From Phallusia mammillata (lineage: Eukaryota > Chordata > Ascidiacea > Phlebobranchia > Ascidiidae): a stretch of DNA of 64,000 nt. The notes beneath the pieces were generated by a model. That model ran no database searches and was not told where the DNA came from. It saw only the letters and a program-made list of their open reading frames with translations. The translations under genes were made by a program, and so were the position numbers. The DNA is taken from positions 1 to 64,000 of the forward strand of contig QLIY01000411.1 of NCBI GenBank assembly GCA_003260075.1, written 5' to 3'. Shown here piece after piece: positions 35,876-47,058 of this stretch. Position 1 is the first letter of the stretch; every line of letters begins with the position of its first letter.

Positions 35876-37310
35876 AATGGGCGCGTGGTGGCGCTATTGT
35901 TCAATCCAGACTCAAGAGAGGTTACGCGTTGAAGCCGAGTCGCATTATTGCGATGGGCGGAATGGAACAGAACGGGATCGAAAGTCGGTACGCCGAGCGA
36001 CTGATAGAGCCGGGTCACTGCATGAAGTATTGAATCTCTTTTCAACACAGGACAAAGACACCGGCGAGATTATATGACAATTTGTACTTTGATAAAAACT
36101 TATCTTCGCAAAAGACACATTACAGTTTTGCTTGCTATGCAGTGTTGCTTCTCGCGTTTGGTTTTCCTTTAAAGCGTTTTGTTTCCAACTGTATTGTCGT
36201 ACGACTTAAACATGTTTCAAATTGACTCATATTACTCCGCTGCAACGATTCGTCAAAGGAAATTGCATTCATTCGTTTTTTGAACCCACTGTTTTGCATC
36301 GTCAATAAGCATACAGGCCATTGACTGCTTTATAATTTGTAAAAGCGGTTGTTTACTCAGTTGGGACAGGCGATACCCCTGCTGTGTTTTCTTGTCAATG
36401 ATTTAACAAAAATGATTTCCACATTTGCGCCTTTTTGGTTGACGAGTATTTTTTTGTTAATGCATTTTTTTAGTTTGTCACATCCCTCAATGCGTTCTGT
36501 TGAAAACGAAATTTGCGACAATCAGCGAATTGTTCGGTGTGTTCCAGCGTTTTTTTAGTTTTGTTTTTTCTTCGATTCTTGTTTAAAAATGACGTTCCTC
36601 GAAAGTTCTACAGTGCTATGTGCTCTGTACAGTTGCGTTTGGTTTCATCATGCCTTTTGCTTCTTTTCCTGTTTATATTTTTCGCTGCTTAAATATAAGT
36701 TAAATACGCGTGGCGTGTACAATTGCTTTGTCTTGGCATTTTTAATAATCGAAGAGGCAATGTGATATACAGGAGAGCTGATTTGGACAACGAGGTAATT
36801 CTAGTTGTCTAATTGGGCAAATCAGAGCAAAATGGTGTCTTTATATATGTTTTTATATATAGGCCTATATGTGCATAGTAATTTGGGAAACATGCCGGCT
36901 TCTTACCAGTAGTCTAGCCTACAAGTAATACCATGTTTTACACGATTTAATCTACGTAGTGGGCTGTTCGTGATGGAGGACAATACCTTTAACAATACAC
37001 GATCGGCTAATTTGCACGGCGTCGGTAAGATCGTTGTGTTGTTACCAACAGCTATCGTTGTTTTAGAACGTTTTATTAAATATCTTTGAGTCTTTGACCA
37101 AGGCAAAATGATGTATGAAATCGACAATACTGAAGAATAGATTGCAGAAAGTTTTATTTGTCCGTGGTTTGTAGTGTTCTTGGGTTAACAATTTCTTGTT
37201 GCATAATTATTTCTGCATTGTTACATGATGGTGCGGCTATGGTTATGAGTGTTGTTTTAATTTTTTCTCGGTAGGCCTATATGCAGAGCCCATAATATGA
37301 CAATATAATG
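35876..37310. other. DEPTOR 3' flank, no gene recognised
   Basis: 3' UTR and intergenic sequence. No canonical AATAAA stands close to the stop, and the region is T-rich with scattered short ORFs. It ends at the hAT element starting at 37311. Confidence 0.4.
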
Positions 37311-37855
37311 CAGTGGTTCTCAAAGTATGGGTCGCGCAGGGTAAAAAAATGGGTCGCGCTATGGTGGTTCAATTCTACCCAAACGAATTTACTTAATGTA
37401 GTAGTAGTAAAGTCCACTCACTCGACCACGTTGTACAGTAAAATGAACTAATCATTGCAAAATACTGACAATAGCCTTCCAATTGTACTGTTACGCACAT
37501 AGCGATTGTTACGTCATAGCACGGGGAATAAAAGTTAATCATGCGAAACTGAACGTGGAGATGTAACAGATACCGTTTAAGGATGAGTAAGTATTCGTAC
37601 AAGGAAACATATTTAGATTTGGGATTCACTTCTATCAATGATCATGTTGCTGCTGCAAAGCCACAATATGTGTTGTGTTATGTAGTATTGTTGAATCGAA
37701 CTCGTTAAACCTGCAGCCATTTTGACATGGGCAGACCCAGTGCGGCCACGACGTGGCCTCGAAATTGTTACATTTTTTGATATTTGAGGCTTGGGTCGTG
37801 AGATGTTCATAATGCTCAGATTTGGGTCGCGGTCAAAAAAGTTTGAGAACCACTG
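37311..37855. mobile_element. hAT-type non-autonomous element (545 bp)
   Basis: Left end CAGTGGTTCTCAAAGTATGG, right end (reverse complement) CAGTGGTTCTCAAACTTTTT. Flanked by a perfect 8-bp target duplication ATATAATG (37303-37310 and 37856-37863). The interior (gggtcgcg repeats near both ends) encodes no transposase, so it would depend on a transposase supplied elsewhere. Confidence 0.93.
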
Positions 37856-37863
37856 ATATAATG

Positions 37864-38490
37864 GCTCTGGTATATGTATTTGCACCCTCGAGAAGTTAAA
37901 ATATATGTGAAGGTTATGCTTCGGTGGACAAGAGGACCGAGAGCAAAAGTTGAACTGGGTGGCGGCGAAGATTTAAGTTGAGTCAGTTTGCTGTTTTAAC
38001 TTATGACTTCGCAAAATATTGCTGAGCAAAACCTTTGTTTAATGCATTACATGATGCTCTTATAATAAGCTAAGAACTGCCCGTTACGAAAAAACATTTT
38101 TGATCTGGTGTTGCCTGTAGAATGTCTGTTGTTGCGTAATATTGACAAAATCCAACTCAAGTAGATGCAAATTAGTATGAAGTAAAAGTCATCATATTCA
38201 TCACATTGATCTTCATGCATAACACATATGTGTTAAAACAGTGTGATCTTAAAATCATTGGTGTGAAGCTTCATGCTACCAGCCTAATAGATTAAAACAA
38301 TTATTATTGTTTTCTATTGGAAAACCTAGTACGAAGTATACTTATAGGTTTAAGACATTTAGTTTTAGAATAGATGATTCAAGTTAATGAAACAAATTTC
38401 TTCATATTACTATCCTTGTATTTTCAGGTAAATGAACATCAAAAAGATTGTTTAAGACTGTAATTTAAAAATACTAATTATAAACCCAAA
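37864..38490. other. Intergenic, SELENOI 5' flank
   Basis: No gene recognised between the hAT element and the SELENOI start codon. An acceptor-like tttttcag at about 38422-38429 may mark a leader exon or trans-splice site upstream of the ATG. Confidence 0.4.
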
Positions 38491-41276
38491 ATGTACATAT
38501 CAGAAGAGCAGTTAAAAGGTTTTGACTCCTACAAGGTTAGTCTAAAATAAAATGATTTCTCACAACTTTTGTGGACCCACTAGAAATCTGCTTGATAGTT
38601 GTAGAGATAGTTTGTAAATGTAAAAATTGTTAAAGCATGTGGAAGTTTCTGAAAGATTGAAAATACAAATGCAAACTCTATCAACAACTAATCAAATCTT
38701 TGGTTGGAAAATTACAACTCAAAGACTTTTTATAGGCGTTTACAAATGTAATAAACTTTTAATAGGGGCCTGCTGCTGCAAAAAGGCTTGAAAATTACTG
38801 TTTCAAACAAAAGATATTTTTCACTAACTCCGGATACATATATGTGTATTTTTGTTTTTTAGTATCGGTGTATAGACAGTTCACCCTTGTCCAACTACAT
38901 TATTCATCCATTTTGGAACCAGTGTGTGAAGGTAACTGAATTCGAAACATTTTAATGTTCTATCTAATCTCAGTTGTATCTATATATTTTCAGCTTTGTC
39001 CCAAATGGTTAGCCCCAAATGTGCTAACAATTAGTGGATTTCTTCTACTTGTCATGCAATTTGTCCTTTTATCCATTTATGACCCATTCTATGTAACCGC
39101 TAAAGAAGGCAGCTTTCCTTCATGGGTCTGGTGGTTCAGTGCATTTGCCCAGTTTTTTTCTCATACTCTTGGTAGGCTTTTTTTAGTTGAAGTATAGTGA
39201 GAATTTGTTTAATGGCTTCAAACTATTTTAGATGGAATAGATGGTAAGCAGGCCAGGCGTACAGGAAGCTCTTCACCACTTGGAGAGCTGTTTGACCATG
39301 GTTTGGATTCCTGGTGTGTCTCATTTTTTGTTCTCAATGTCTATTCTGTTTTTGGTGGCAGTGTTGATGGTAAGGAACAGTAAATGTTCTTTATATCTTG
39401 AAATTCTTCATAAAGTTAAATAGGGTAATTTTGATTTTCAGTTGGAGTTTACTTGTATGTTTTGTATGTTACATTATTCGCTTTCTTGTTGTCACATTGG
39501 GAAAAGTACAACACTGGCATTTTGTTTTTACCATGGGGCTATGACCTAAGCCAAACCGTAAGTAAAATTAAAATTTTTCTTTGTGGTGCTACAAGAAATT
39601 TCATGTACCCATTTAAAATCAATTTGGTTATAGGCGCTGTTTGCAATCTATGTTATAACAGCAATCAAGTCAGTGAATCTTTGGAAGATTCCTCTTTTTG
39701 GAATTAGTTACTCAACTGTGTTTATAGTTGTTGCTTTTGGTAAGCATTCATAGCACGGTGATTCCAACATCAAGTTGTCTAATAACAAATATTTTATGTT
39801 TATAGGAAGCACTTTTGCTGCAACCCCTGTTGCACTGTACAATGTTTACTTGTGAGTATGGTTCCTCATTTTATAATTTAAAACAGTCAACGTTCTATTA
39901 AAAAGTATACTAAGCTATATATATTTATTCAACAGGGCACACCGTGATGGAACAAACAAACAGTCATCGTTATATGAAGTTTTGCTTCCACTTATTTCAC
40001 CAGCAATTGCCTTTTCCCTGTTACACATCTGGATTGTTTTTTCTCCAATTTCAATTATGACTTACAACCCACGACTTGCCTTGTTTCTGATTTCTGTTGT
40101 GTTTTCAAACATATCGGTATGTTTGTAATGTTAGTTTGGGTTGATTAAAAAAAGTTAGTATGTTGCAATTAGTTATACTTTATTGTATTGACAGCATCAA
40201 GTTGTATATTTAATACGTGATGACTCAAGGAAGTATTTGTTTGGGCTTCCGCTACATTGCAATGATCTGCTTAGATTTTGGGAAGTTGTGAACAAGGAAG
40301 CATATCTTTAATACACACTATGACAATTGCTTCCATTATATACCTGATTGAATGCCATAAACAAAATGAGGTTTGTTGCTAATTAAAATAAACTTATTTT
40401 TTCAGTGTCGCTTAGTTGTTGCACAGATGTCGGGAACCAGGTGCCAGGTTATCAACAAATTTCTTCCCGTGCTAGCACTGGCTTTATCTATTACCCTCTA
40501 CCTCAGAGATGCAAAGGTTGATAACTACCTGTTTTGGAGTGTCACTGTGTTTCTAACTCTTGCACACATACACTATGGCATTGTGGTGGTAAGTACTTGG
40601 ACTAAGAGATATAAAAGTCAAAAGATGTAATTTAGATGCATTTCTTGTAAGGCTGTTTTAAAACAATTTTGCAATTAAGCAGGTATATAAGAATATAACT
40701 TTAAAATGGCATATAATATAAGGTCTCATTTTTTGAGTTGTCACAAAGTGACATCATAAAATACCAACTATTTCTTGTCATTAAATATGGTGAGACTGTG
40801 TTAAAAGTTTACAAGCTTTCACACAATACAATTCAAAAATGTACAAGTGTTTGTGAAAAAAATGCTCCTGACATTGTTAGTGGGTTCGAAGTTCAAAATG
40901 ACTTTTTTAACTGCAAATAATGCACAACTGTTGGTTCTTTTATCGGGTATGCAGCATAGCAGAGGTCTATATTTGGGTATGTCAGGCCAGTGCTGTTCCC
41001 TGTCTACAGTCACACCTGTATTTAAATCTGCGTTGAAGAGCAACTAACATTTTGAAATTGCTAGAATACAAAGATGGATGCAAATACATTATAGCTTTGC
41101 TTTTACACCAACTGTGTGTTTGCATTTATCTAACCTTATGTCTGTAGGTCAACACTCTAGCAAACCATTTTGGCATTAAAGTATTCTCCATTGCAAAAAA
41201 GAAGGATTGACTATATGGCAGTGAAGAGGCCAAGCTGATCACACCAGAACTTGACCAAGAAACAGGCAAAGTCTGA
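38491..41276 (+). CDS. selenoi: Ethanolaminephosphotransferase 1, selenoprotein I (CDP-alcohol phosphatidyltransferase)
   Basis: Membrane enzyme of the Kennedy pathway that joins CDP-ethanolamine and diacylglycerol to make phosphatidylethanolamine. Ten exons in phase: 38491-38535, 38863-38931, 38994-39171, 39232-39369, 39442-39557, 39634-39739, 39806-39851, 39936-40116, 40406-40588, 41148-41276. Reading the TGA at 41208 as selenocysteine gives 396 residues, nearly the human length. The CDP-alcohol phosphatidyltransferase signature is intact at 98-123 (D98, D101-G102, A105-R106, G115, D119, D123; [19 protein letters not shown]). Other family landmarks: [43 protein letters not shown]. Several membrane segments lie between. 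The C-terminus reads [17 protein letters not shown], parallel to the vertebrate D-U-L...EE ending, but 11 residues longer after Sec. Confidence 0.93.
40195..40311 (+). other. selenoi: Possible alternative last exon of SELENOI
   Basis: Within the intron 40117-40405, a ttgacag acceptor is followed by 38 open codons in the right phase ([20 protein letters not shown]...) and a TAA. Used as a terminal exon it would give an isoform that lacks the last membrane segments and the selenocysteine. No AATAAA is seen right after it. It could be chance. Confidence 0.25.
41208..41210 (+). other. selenoi: Recoded TGA, selenocysteine codon (residue 375)
   Basis: The last exon reads AAG AAG GAT TGA CTA TAT GGC AGT GAA GAG, and the frame stays open for 21 codons after the TGA. 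In vertebrate SELENOI the Sec is likewise preceded by Asp and followed by Leu and then an EE pair. Conservation on both sides of the TGA argues that it is read through as selenocysteine and is not the stop. Confidence 0.85.
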
Positions 41277-41348
41277 TGACACTAGTCAGCAAGATAAGTT
41301 TCCAGCCCAAAGGCTTGGTGTAACTTAGTTTGTTAGTAATTGTCTGAT
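41276..41348 (+). promoter_or_regulatory. Candidate SECIS hairpin in the SELENOI 3' end
   Basis: The 3' UTR is short because AATAAA follows at 41371, so a SECIS must lie within about 100 bases of the stop. There the sequence forms a long imperfect hairpin with ATGA at its 5' base (41276-41279, overlapping the stop codon), AA 11 bases later (41291-41292) and TGAT at its 3' base (41345-41348). Apical stems TAAGTT/AACTTA and CCAGCC/GGCTTGG close a CAAA loop. The lower helix has several mismatches and G-U pairs, so it is not a textbook SECIS. It starts 66 nt past the Sec codon, close to the minimum spacing known for eukaryotes. Confidence 0.45.
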
Positions 41349-41370
41349 AAAACAACAGTGCTAAAAATTA

Positions 41371-41376
41371 AATAAA
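41371..41376 (+). terminator. AATAAA poly(A) signal of SELENOI
   Basis: AATAAA 95 bp after the SELENOI stop, in an A-rich context; first signal after the gene. Confidence 0.6.
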
Positions 41377-42072
41377 AAATGTGGCAGTATGTGTACCTTG
41401 TTTTATGAACAACTTCGATTCTGTTACTGTTATTTTGATGCAAGTTTTTCACCACGATTTTATCTGTTATTTATGCATAAAAAGTCCTACTTCAGTTTAA
41501 ATGCAGCTAAGGTCAAAAACTTTTTGTGGCTATTTGTACTATGATTTTTGCCACAACATTACACTTAACTTATTTAACAGGAATCCTTTCATTTGTAGCT
41601 TGCTTTTTTACTTTTTCAAAAAGGACAAACTTTTACTAATTATGAATTCAACTAACCAACATTTGCCATTCGTTTAGTAATTTTATGCAATTTGCATGTA
41701 ACTTACCAGATTCCACAACACCAACTTTTTTGCATGGATTTAAAGATTTGATAATTATTTTATGAAGACGCATTTTTAATTATTTTGTGTAAGCACATTC
41801 GTGTTAACTGTGCTGGTCAAGGTTTTTTTACTTTGTTTAAGTTAGTTCGTCGCTTTTCTTATCATTCAGCCATGCTTTTTGCCTGTTGCCAAACATCTGG
41901 TTTTATGGCTGCTTCATTGAAACAACTTCAAGTGATTGTGCACTGGGTTAATCTATTTGAAACAATGTTAACATAATGGGGCACCCAAAACACACTGGTA
42001 TGAGTAACGATTGTTAAAAATTTGTAATAGTGGATTAACTAACTTTGTCAACAACTAAATGTTTGTCTAAAA

Positions 42073-42371
42073 CAGGGGTGGGCAACCTTTGTTACTGTGG
42101 GGCCAAAAACAAAAGCAAAAATTAGCTCGCGGGCCGCACCTGTGTATAACACAAGGTGATTTTACTTCGTTGCTTACCAAATATGCTTAACTACAAGTAA
42201 AATTCGCATTTGATTCTAGCCACATGTTGCCAGGTCGCAAAAAATAGCATCGGCGCATTAATCTGCTCAAAAACATACAATAGTTGGACTCGTTAGTCAG
42301 TACATTTCAAATTCAAGCGTCTCCGCGGGCCGCACAACCTTGAATCAAGGTCCGCAGGTTGCCCACCCCTG
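42073..42371. mobile_element. hAT-type non-autonomous element (299 bp)
   Basis: Left end CAGGGGTGGGCAACCTTTG; right end reverse complement CAGGGGTGGGCAACCTGCGG. Perfect 8-bp target duplication GTCTAAAA at 42065-42072 and 42372-42379. The inner edges share GGGCCGCA-type sequence. No coding capacity. Confidence 0.93.
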
Positions 42372-43238
42372 GTCTAAAAGGTTTACTGATGATTTTAAGT
42401 TTGTTTATGTGCTTAATTTCCCTGTTGAAAAAATCGCTACATGGTAACATATGTAAGACTATAAAATCTTCAAATCACTTTTATTGTGAGCTTATATATG
42501 CAGTGATTGCACACAATTCAAGTTTTGTACCTGACGATAGCAGTGTTTGAGCTGTACTGTGTGAAACAGACGAGTAACTAATTGATGTTTAATACCTTTG
42601 TGCTGATTACCGTCGCTAACTTACATAAAAGCATTTAATTGCCCGGACTGTTTTTCTTAAACCGTTAATAATGGTGTAACATGTTGTTTACGGAAGTACC
42701 GAAGTGTGAAGGTTGAGTTTATTTCAAAATTTAAATGGCTGCAAAGCTTGTCGTTTCCATGACTGTTGTATGCTGTCTGCATGTAAGACGTGCTCCATTG
42801 AAAACCTTACATAGTTGATAGAAATGTTTATTTTTGATCATTATTATAAGTAACCGCAATTTCAGTACCCGTGTTTGCCTTGTTTCGTTGTGTTAATAAA
42901 CCAAGTTTAAACAATCATGTTTGACACGGTATTTAAGAAAAATCTAAAACAGCAAGGGTATTATTATCCCCTATACATGGGGCCCGCAGTATGCCAGGCT
43001 TATTCCAGACGTTACACCGAATCTTCCGGTCACCAAGCATTTCCACATGGCAAAGCGTAGGCTCGCCTCGAAAAGAAAAGCGGTGGGAGGATTTTGTTTT
43101 GTTCTGCTTATTGCGTCACGTTTCAATTTAACACAGCGTTATGTACTCCATTTATTTAACAATAAAGCTTAATATTTTTGTTTAAAGTTGTGCATATATA
43201 AGCTATTGCTGCCAGGCATAGTATCAAGTTTAATGAGC

Positions 43239-43239
<1 letters not shown>

Positions 43240-43290
<51 letters not shown>
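43240..43290. repeat. Poly-C run of 51
   Basis: Uninterrupted C, followed at 43291-43310 by a perfect 20-bp palindrome (aaatgtaattaattacattt). Short matching pieces (aaagttgtgcatat, gagctc) lie on both sides, so this may be another collapsed or mis-joined spot. Confidence 0.9.
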
Positions 43291-43292
<2 letters not shown>

Positions 43293-43416
43293 ATGTAATT
43301 AATTACATTTGCCAGAAGAGCTCTTTAAACTTAAAGTTGTGCATATTTAACCCCGGTTTACTCCTCTGCTTGCTCACTGGTCTGCCAAATGTGCTTAATT
43401 CGAAAGTGGGCCTAAG

Positions 43417-43590
43417 CAGTGGTGGGATTTAGTCGGTTCGCACCGGTTCTATAGAACTGTCTCACGAAATTTTTTGAGATCAGCGAACCGTTAGCATTAC
43501 TGGTTACTGTCAAATGGACCTTTTACTGTCAATGGAAAAATATGACTTTTGTGATAAAATCGGCCGACAAAAATATTAATCCCACGACTG
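43417..43590. mobile_element. hAT-type non-autonomous element (174 bp), decayed
   Basis: Left end CAGTGGTGGGATTTAGTCGG; right end reverse complement CAGTCGTGGGATTAATATTT. Target duplication GGCCTAAG (43409-43416) against GACCTAAG (43591-43598), 7 of 8. Mismatches in both the ends and the duplication suggest an older insertion. Confidence 0.8.
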
Positions 43591-46500
43591 GACCTAAGTA
43601 TTAAGACATTGCAATCATTAGTTTGTATTTTGAGGAGGACTTTTTGATTTACCCATTCAGCGGGACCCAGCGATTTTGACACATGCAGGGCATAGCACCG
43701 TGTAAGCGTCGCGTGTTTGGAAACAAATGGTAATTTGCTTACTAGACAAATTGTACATGGGCAGCGAGCACAAAAGGGACATTTGACCCCCCTCCTGGAA
43801 CTAAATTATTTTTGTTAATAGTTAAGTTGCTAAACTAAACCCTGACGCAAATTTAATTGATTTCAGCCTACGTCAGAGGCCACGTCGGCCACAATTGCGG
43901 CCCGCAATAGCGCCCGTATTCGTAGTTTTCCGACTATGGCCTAGAAGTTGGCACTACTTCCGGGTTGAGAAGCCCTGGTTAAGAATGAAAACTTTGCATG
44001 ATAATTTTGTAGTTCAAATGTGTTGATTCTAGGTTTTGATCTTTACTTCGGGGTATTTACCCCCAAAATTTAGGTTTTCTTGTTTCAATAAGGGTTAATT
44101 CTTTGTCTGTTAGTATGTAAACACTTATAATACAAACGAAATCTAAACACTAACCATGAGATTTTTTACTTTCCCAGTGGGTGGCGCTACGAGGAGTAAA
44201 ATGTTACATTTTATCAGTCATCGCTAAGTGCTAGATGAATCACCGCAAAATTAAATTATGAGAACGCATAGATACACGAAATATAAATGCTTTTAACAGG
44301 ACCTGTCCCTCTAAAAGTAGCCGTGGCAATGTCCACGATCACTGCATGTGTTTTTAGCTATAAATCAGTATAGGCCTACATGAAGTTGTACAGGCATCGT
44401 CAGTCTCTATTTTGCAGTCTCTAAAAATTGCAAACAACGAATGTAGGTACATGAAAAGATTAAAATTTATACATTTAAGTAACAGCAACTGACTTGACCA
44501 GCAACTTTCAGTTTTTGTTGTTGAATATTTTAACATGTTAAGGTCCAGTAACCTTGTCACCAGATAATTAGCTTTACCACCTTCACTAATAAGATTGATG
44601 TTTATAGGTTGTGAAAACTTGTCAAATTTAGTGTTATTATCTTGGTAGTAAAGGGAAAAACCCTACCGTGGTTTGTAACTGTATGTACTTTTCCGCATTT
44701 TGACCTTTTATACAAGACGAAACTATGTGTTGTTCGTATAAATTTTGCGTGGGCTTACAAGAATAAAACTTGGCTTTGTGTTCTAGGGTTTGGTCTGTTG
44801 CATTTGCTGTTTACAGTGGTTTGTAATTCGGATTAATAAATAGTTGTGCATTACGCGGGACAGGAGATTTTGATTTTTTTTCGATTAAATGCAAATCCAG
44901 AATAAAAAAGTGTTGATTTATGACGGCGTGGGCTTACCTTGGTAATTGGTCCGAAACATTTTGCTAAGGTATATAATTATCAAAAATTAGGGCAGCAGAT
45001 TTTTAACCTATTTACTTGTACAATACTTCCGTTTAAAGCGTGATAAATAAAGAAAAAAAAACTTTTGTTTCACAACAAAGCTAACAATAGGTTTAGAATT
45101 ATGTTTTACCATGAACTTAAGTAAAAGAAAACGGTTGTGGCATACCTTGCACCGGGCAGGATAAATCCTAACAATATTACGTTAAACGTTTGCACAACAA
45201 GCAAACAAGAGGTGGCATGATAAAGCAGGTCTAATGTATGCAAACAGATTAACTGGCTATACGCGTTACTCAGCCCAAGTCAAGGATTAGGCCAAGTCAT
45301 GGAGGCGCTGCGTCTAACCATGCACATAATGCCAACATTGTTGAAGCAACGTTGAGGTGCTGTTTTTAGCCGCGGATTAACATTTTATTTCTAAAACAGG
45401 TCAGACCACTAACCGAAATTGTTTCCAGAATGCTACTAGTGATAAATCGACGTTTCTGCTTAACTTATACATTTTTTGTTGTCAAGCGTCTCATCGTTTT
45501 AAGTCGGGAGACAAGCATTATTAGATTATGTACTTCCAGTTTCTATTCGCTGTACCTAAACAAAGCATCAGGTCGCACGGGGTCGTTGAAAACCCATCAA
45601 TTGTTTTGTAGAAAAGCGTAACAAGTTTTTCAATACTTTGCATCTGGCTACAAGTTCCTATTCACCAGCAAGTTTAACAGTTTAAATGTCTTCACATTGC
45701 AACACAAACAAAAACAAATTTACAGCTTTGGTCACTGCATAAAAATACAGGGTTTGTTACATTACTTAAGGATTTGTTGTTGCGTTAACTTTTTACTTTT
45801 GGGGTATTAACAGTTCTTTTCTTTTTGCCGTACAGTGTTTTTAAATCCTCTCTCGGTGTGCAGTTTAAGGTTATGTCGGAATTGTATCCACAACAAATAA
45901 ATGTGTATTATTTTGTACCTGCTCACCATTCTGAATTTGTCTTCGATGAAATTTATGCGATGAAAGCGTGTGGGCAGAAATGAGACAGAAATGACTCATC
46001 AGCAACCGCGTAACGAAAGCAGGCCAGACGATTGATTTCAAGACAAAAAACACCATTTCCGTTGGCACTGAACGTGTGAATCAATTCAATTGAACCAAAA
46101 AAATGTTTCTGTGGATTTACACATAACAATATAATTTGGTAAATTTGTGGAAAGAAACTTTTATCGTGGATCGTATTGGCCTGAGGCAAAGTCGAAATAA
46201 ACTTTTGTTCATGCTGTGTCGTCTATTCTAAAGTGCGCAGTGAGGCGGAATCACATCTGTTGCGAAAATGTCTGAGTAAAAAAGCTTAAAATCAGCTGTT
46301 AGCTTAAACAAAAAAGATAGCTTAAACAATGAGGCGAGTGGATTGTCCTCATGCTTCAGAGTGCAGTTGTGTTTGTTTCTATACATTGATTACCAGCCGT
46401 TTGCTGTGTGATCAAATAGTGGTTTGTTCTCAGGTCAACCTCATTGCCGTGCTGAAGGCACTTCCAGGTCGACGTGTTTGGCACACAAACACCCAACTCG

Positions 46501-47058
46501 ACAATTCTGCAGCGAGCTGGCGCAACAAATATGTGGACACGAAATAGCGAAACGCGAACACACCTCTAGGAAACCGAATTGGGTGGTGTCCGTGGGCTCT
46601 CTTGCGTGCGCCTACCTTCTTTTCTTGATTTGTGGTCTGTCCTGTGATAGATTTTTCCCTCTAATTGTTCAACTTTACCGCGATAGCCAACTACATGTTT
46701 AGTTAACCGCTTTGGATGATTCGTTGATGTACTCTTCAAGGCAGCGATATAGGCTTGTCTTTCAGAAAGCAAATTTTGCGAGATTATTGCATCAAAAGAC
46801 GGAAGCGGTAAACCACGGACTCCTAATTACTAGCCAGAGGCACTTGTTGCACAAGTTCGCGTCAATCAGGATAGAATTTTGCAGTAGTGTAGCCGCATGT
46901 GTAACATTTAAATTGTGAAGCGGGTACTTCAGAAAACACCACGTTTTAGGTGGGGTGCCGTAAGTTTACTATAATCTTAACTGTTTTGCTTGTTGCAGAA
47001 AGTGTACAAGTTGTGCTGCGTTGAGGTCACAGGTTTACCGTAGCTTTGTGACGTAACA

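Larger units (their letters stand above)
41396..47058. other. Intergenic region, no gene recognised; contains two hAT elements and a C51 run
   Basis: Between SELENOI and the VWA/sushi gene. Apart from the hAT elements at 42073-42371 and 43417-43590 and the poly-C run at 43240-43290, I see no coding exons, RNA genes or long repeats. Short open frames here (e.g. 46424-46702) have no recognisable domain or splice context. Confidence 0.5.

Noticed and set aside
41208-41210. TGA as the ordinary stop of SELENOI
   Set aside because: The codons after it keep the family pattern (L...EE) and the total length with read-through fits the family.
43960-43978. hAT-like end (ggttgagaagccctg)
   Set aside because: No partner terminal repeat or target duplication was found on the left side.
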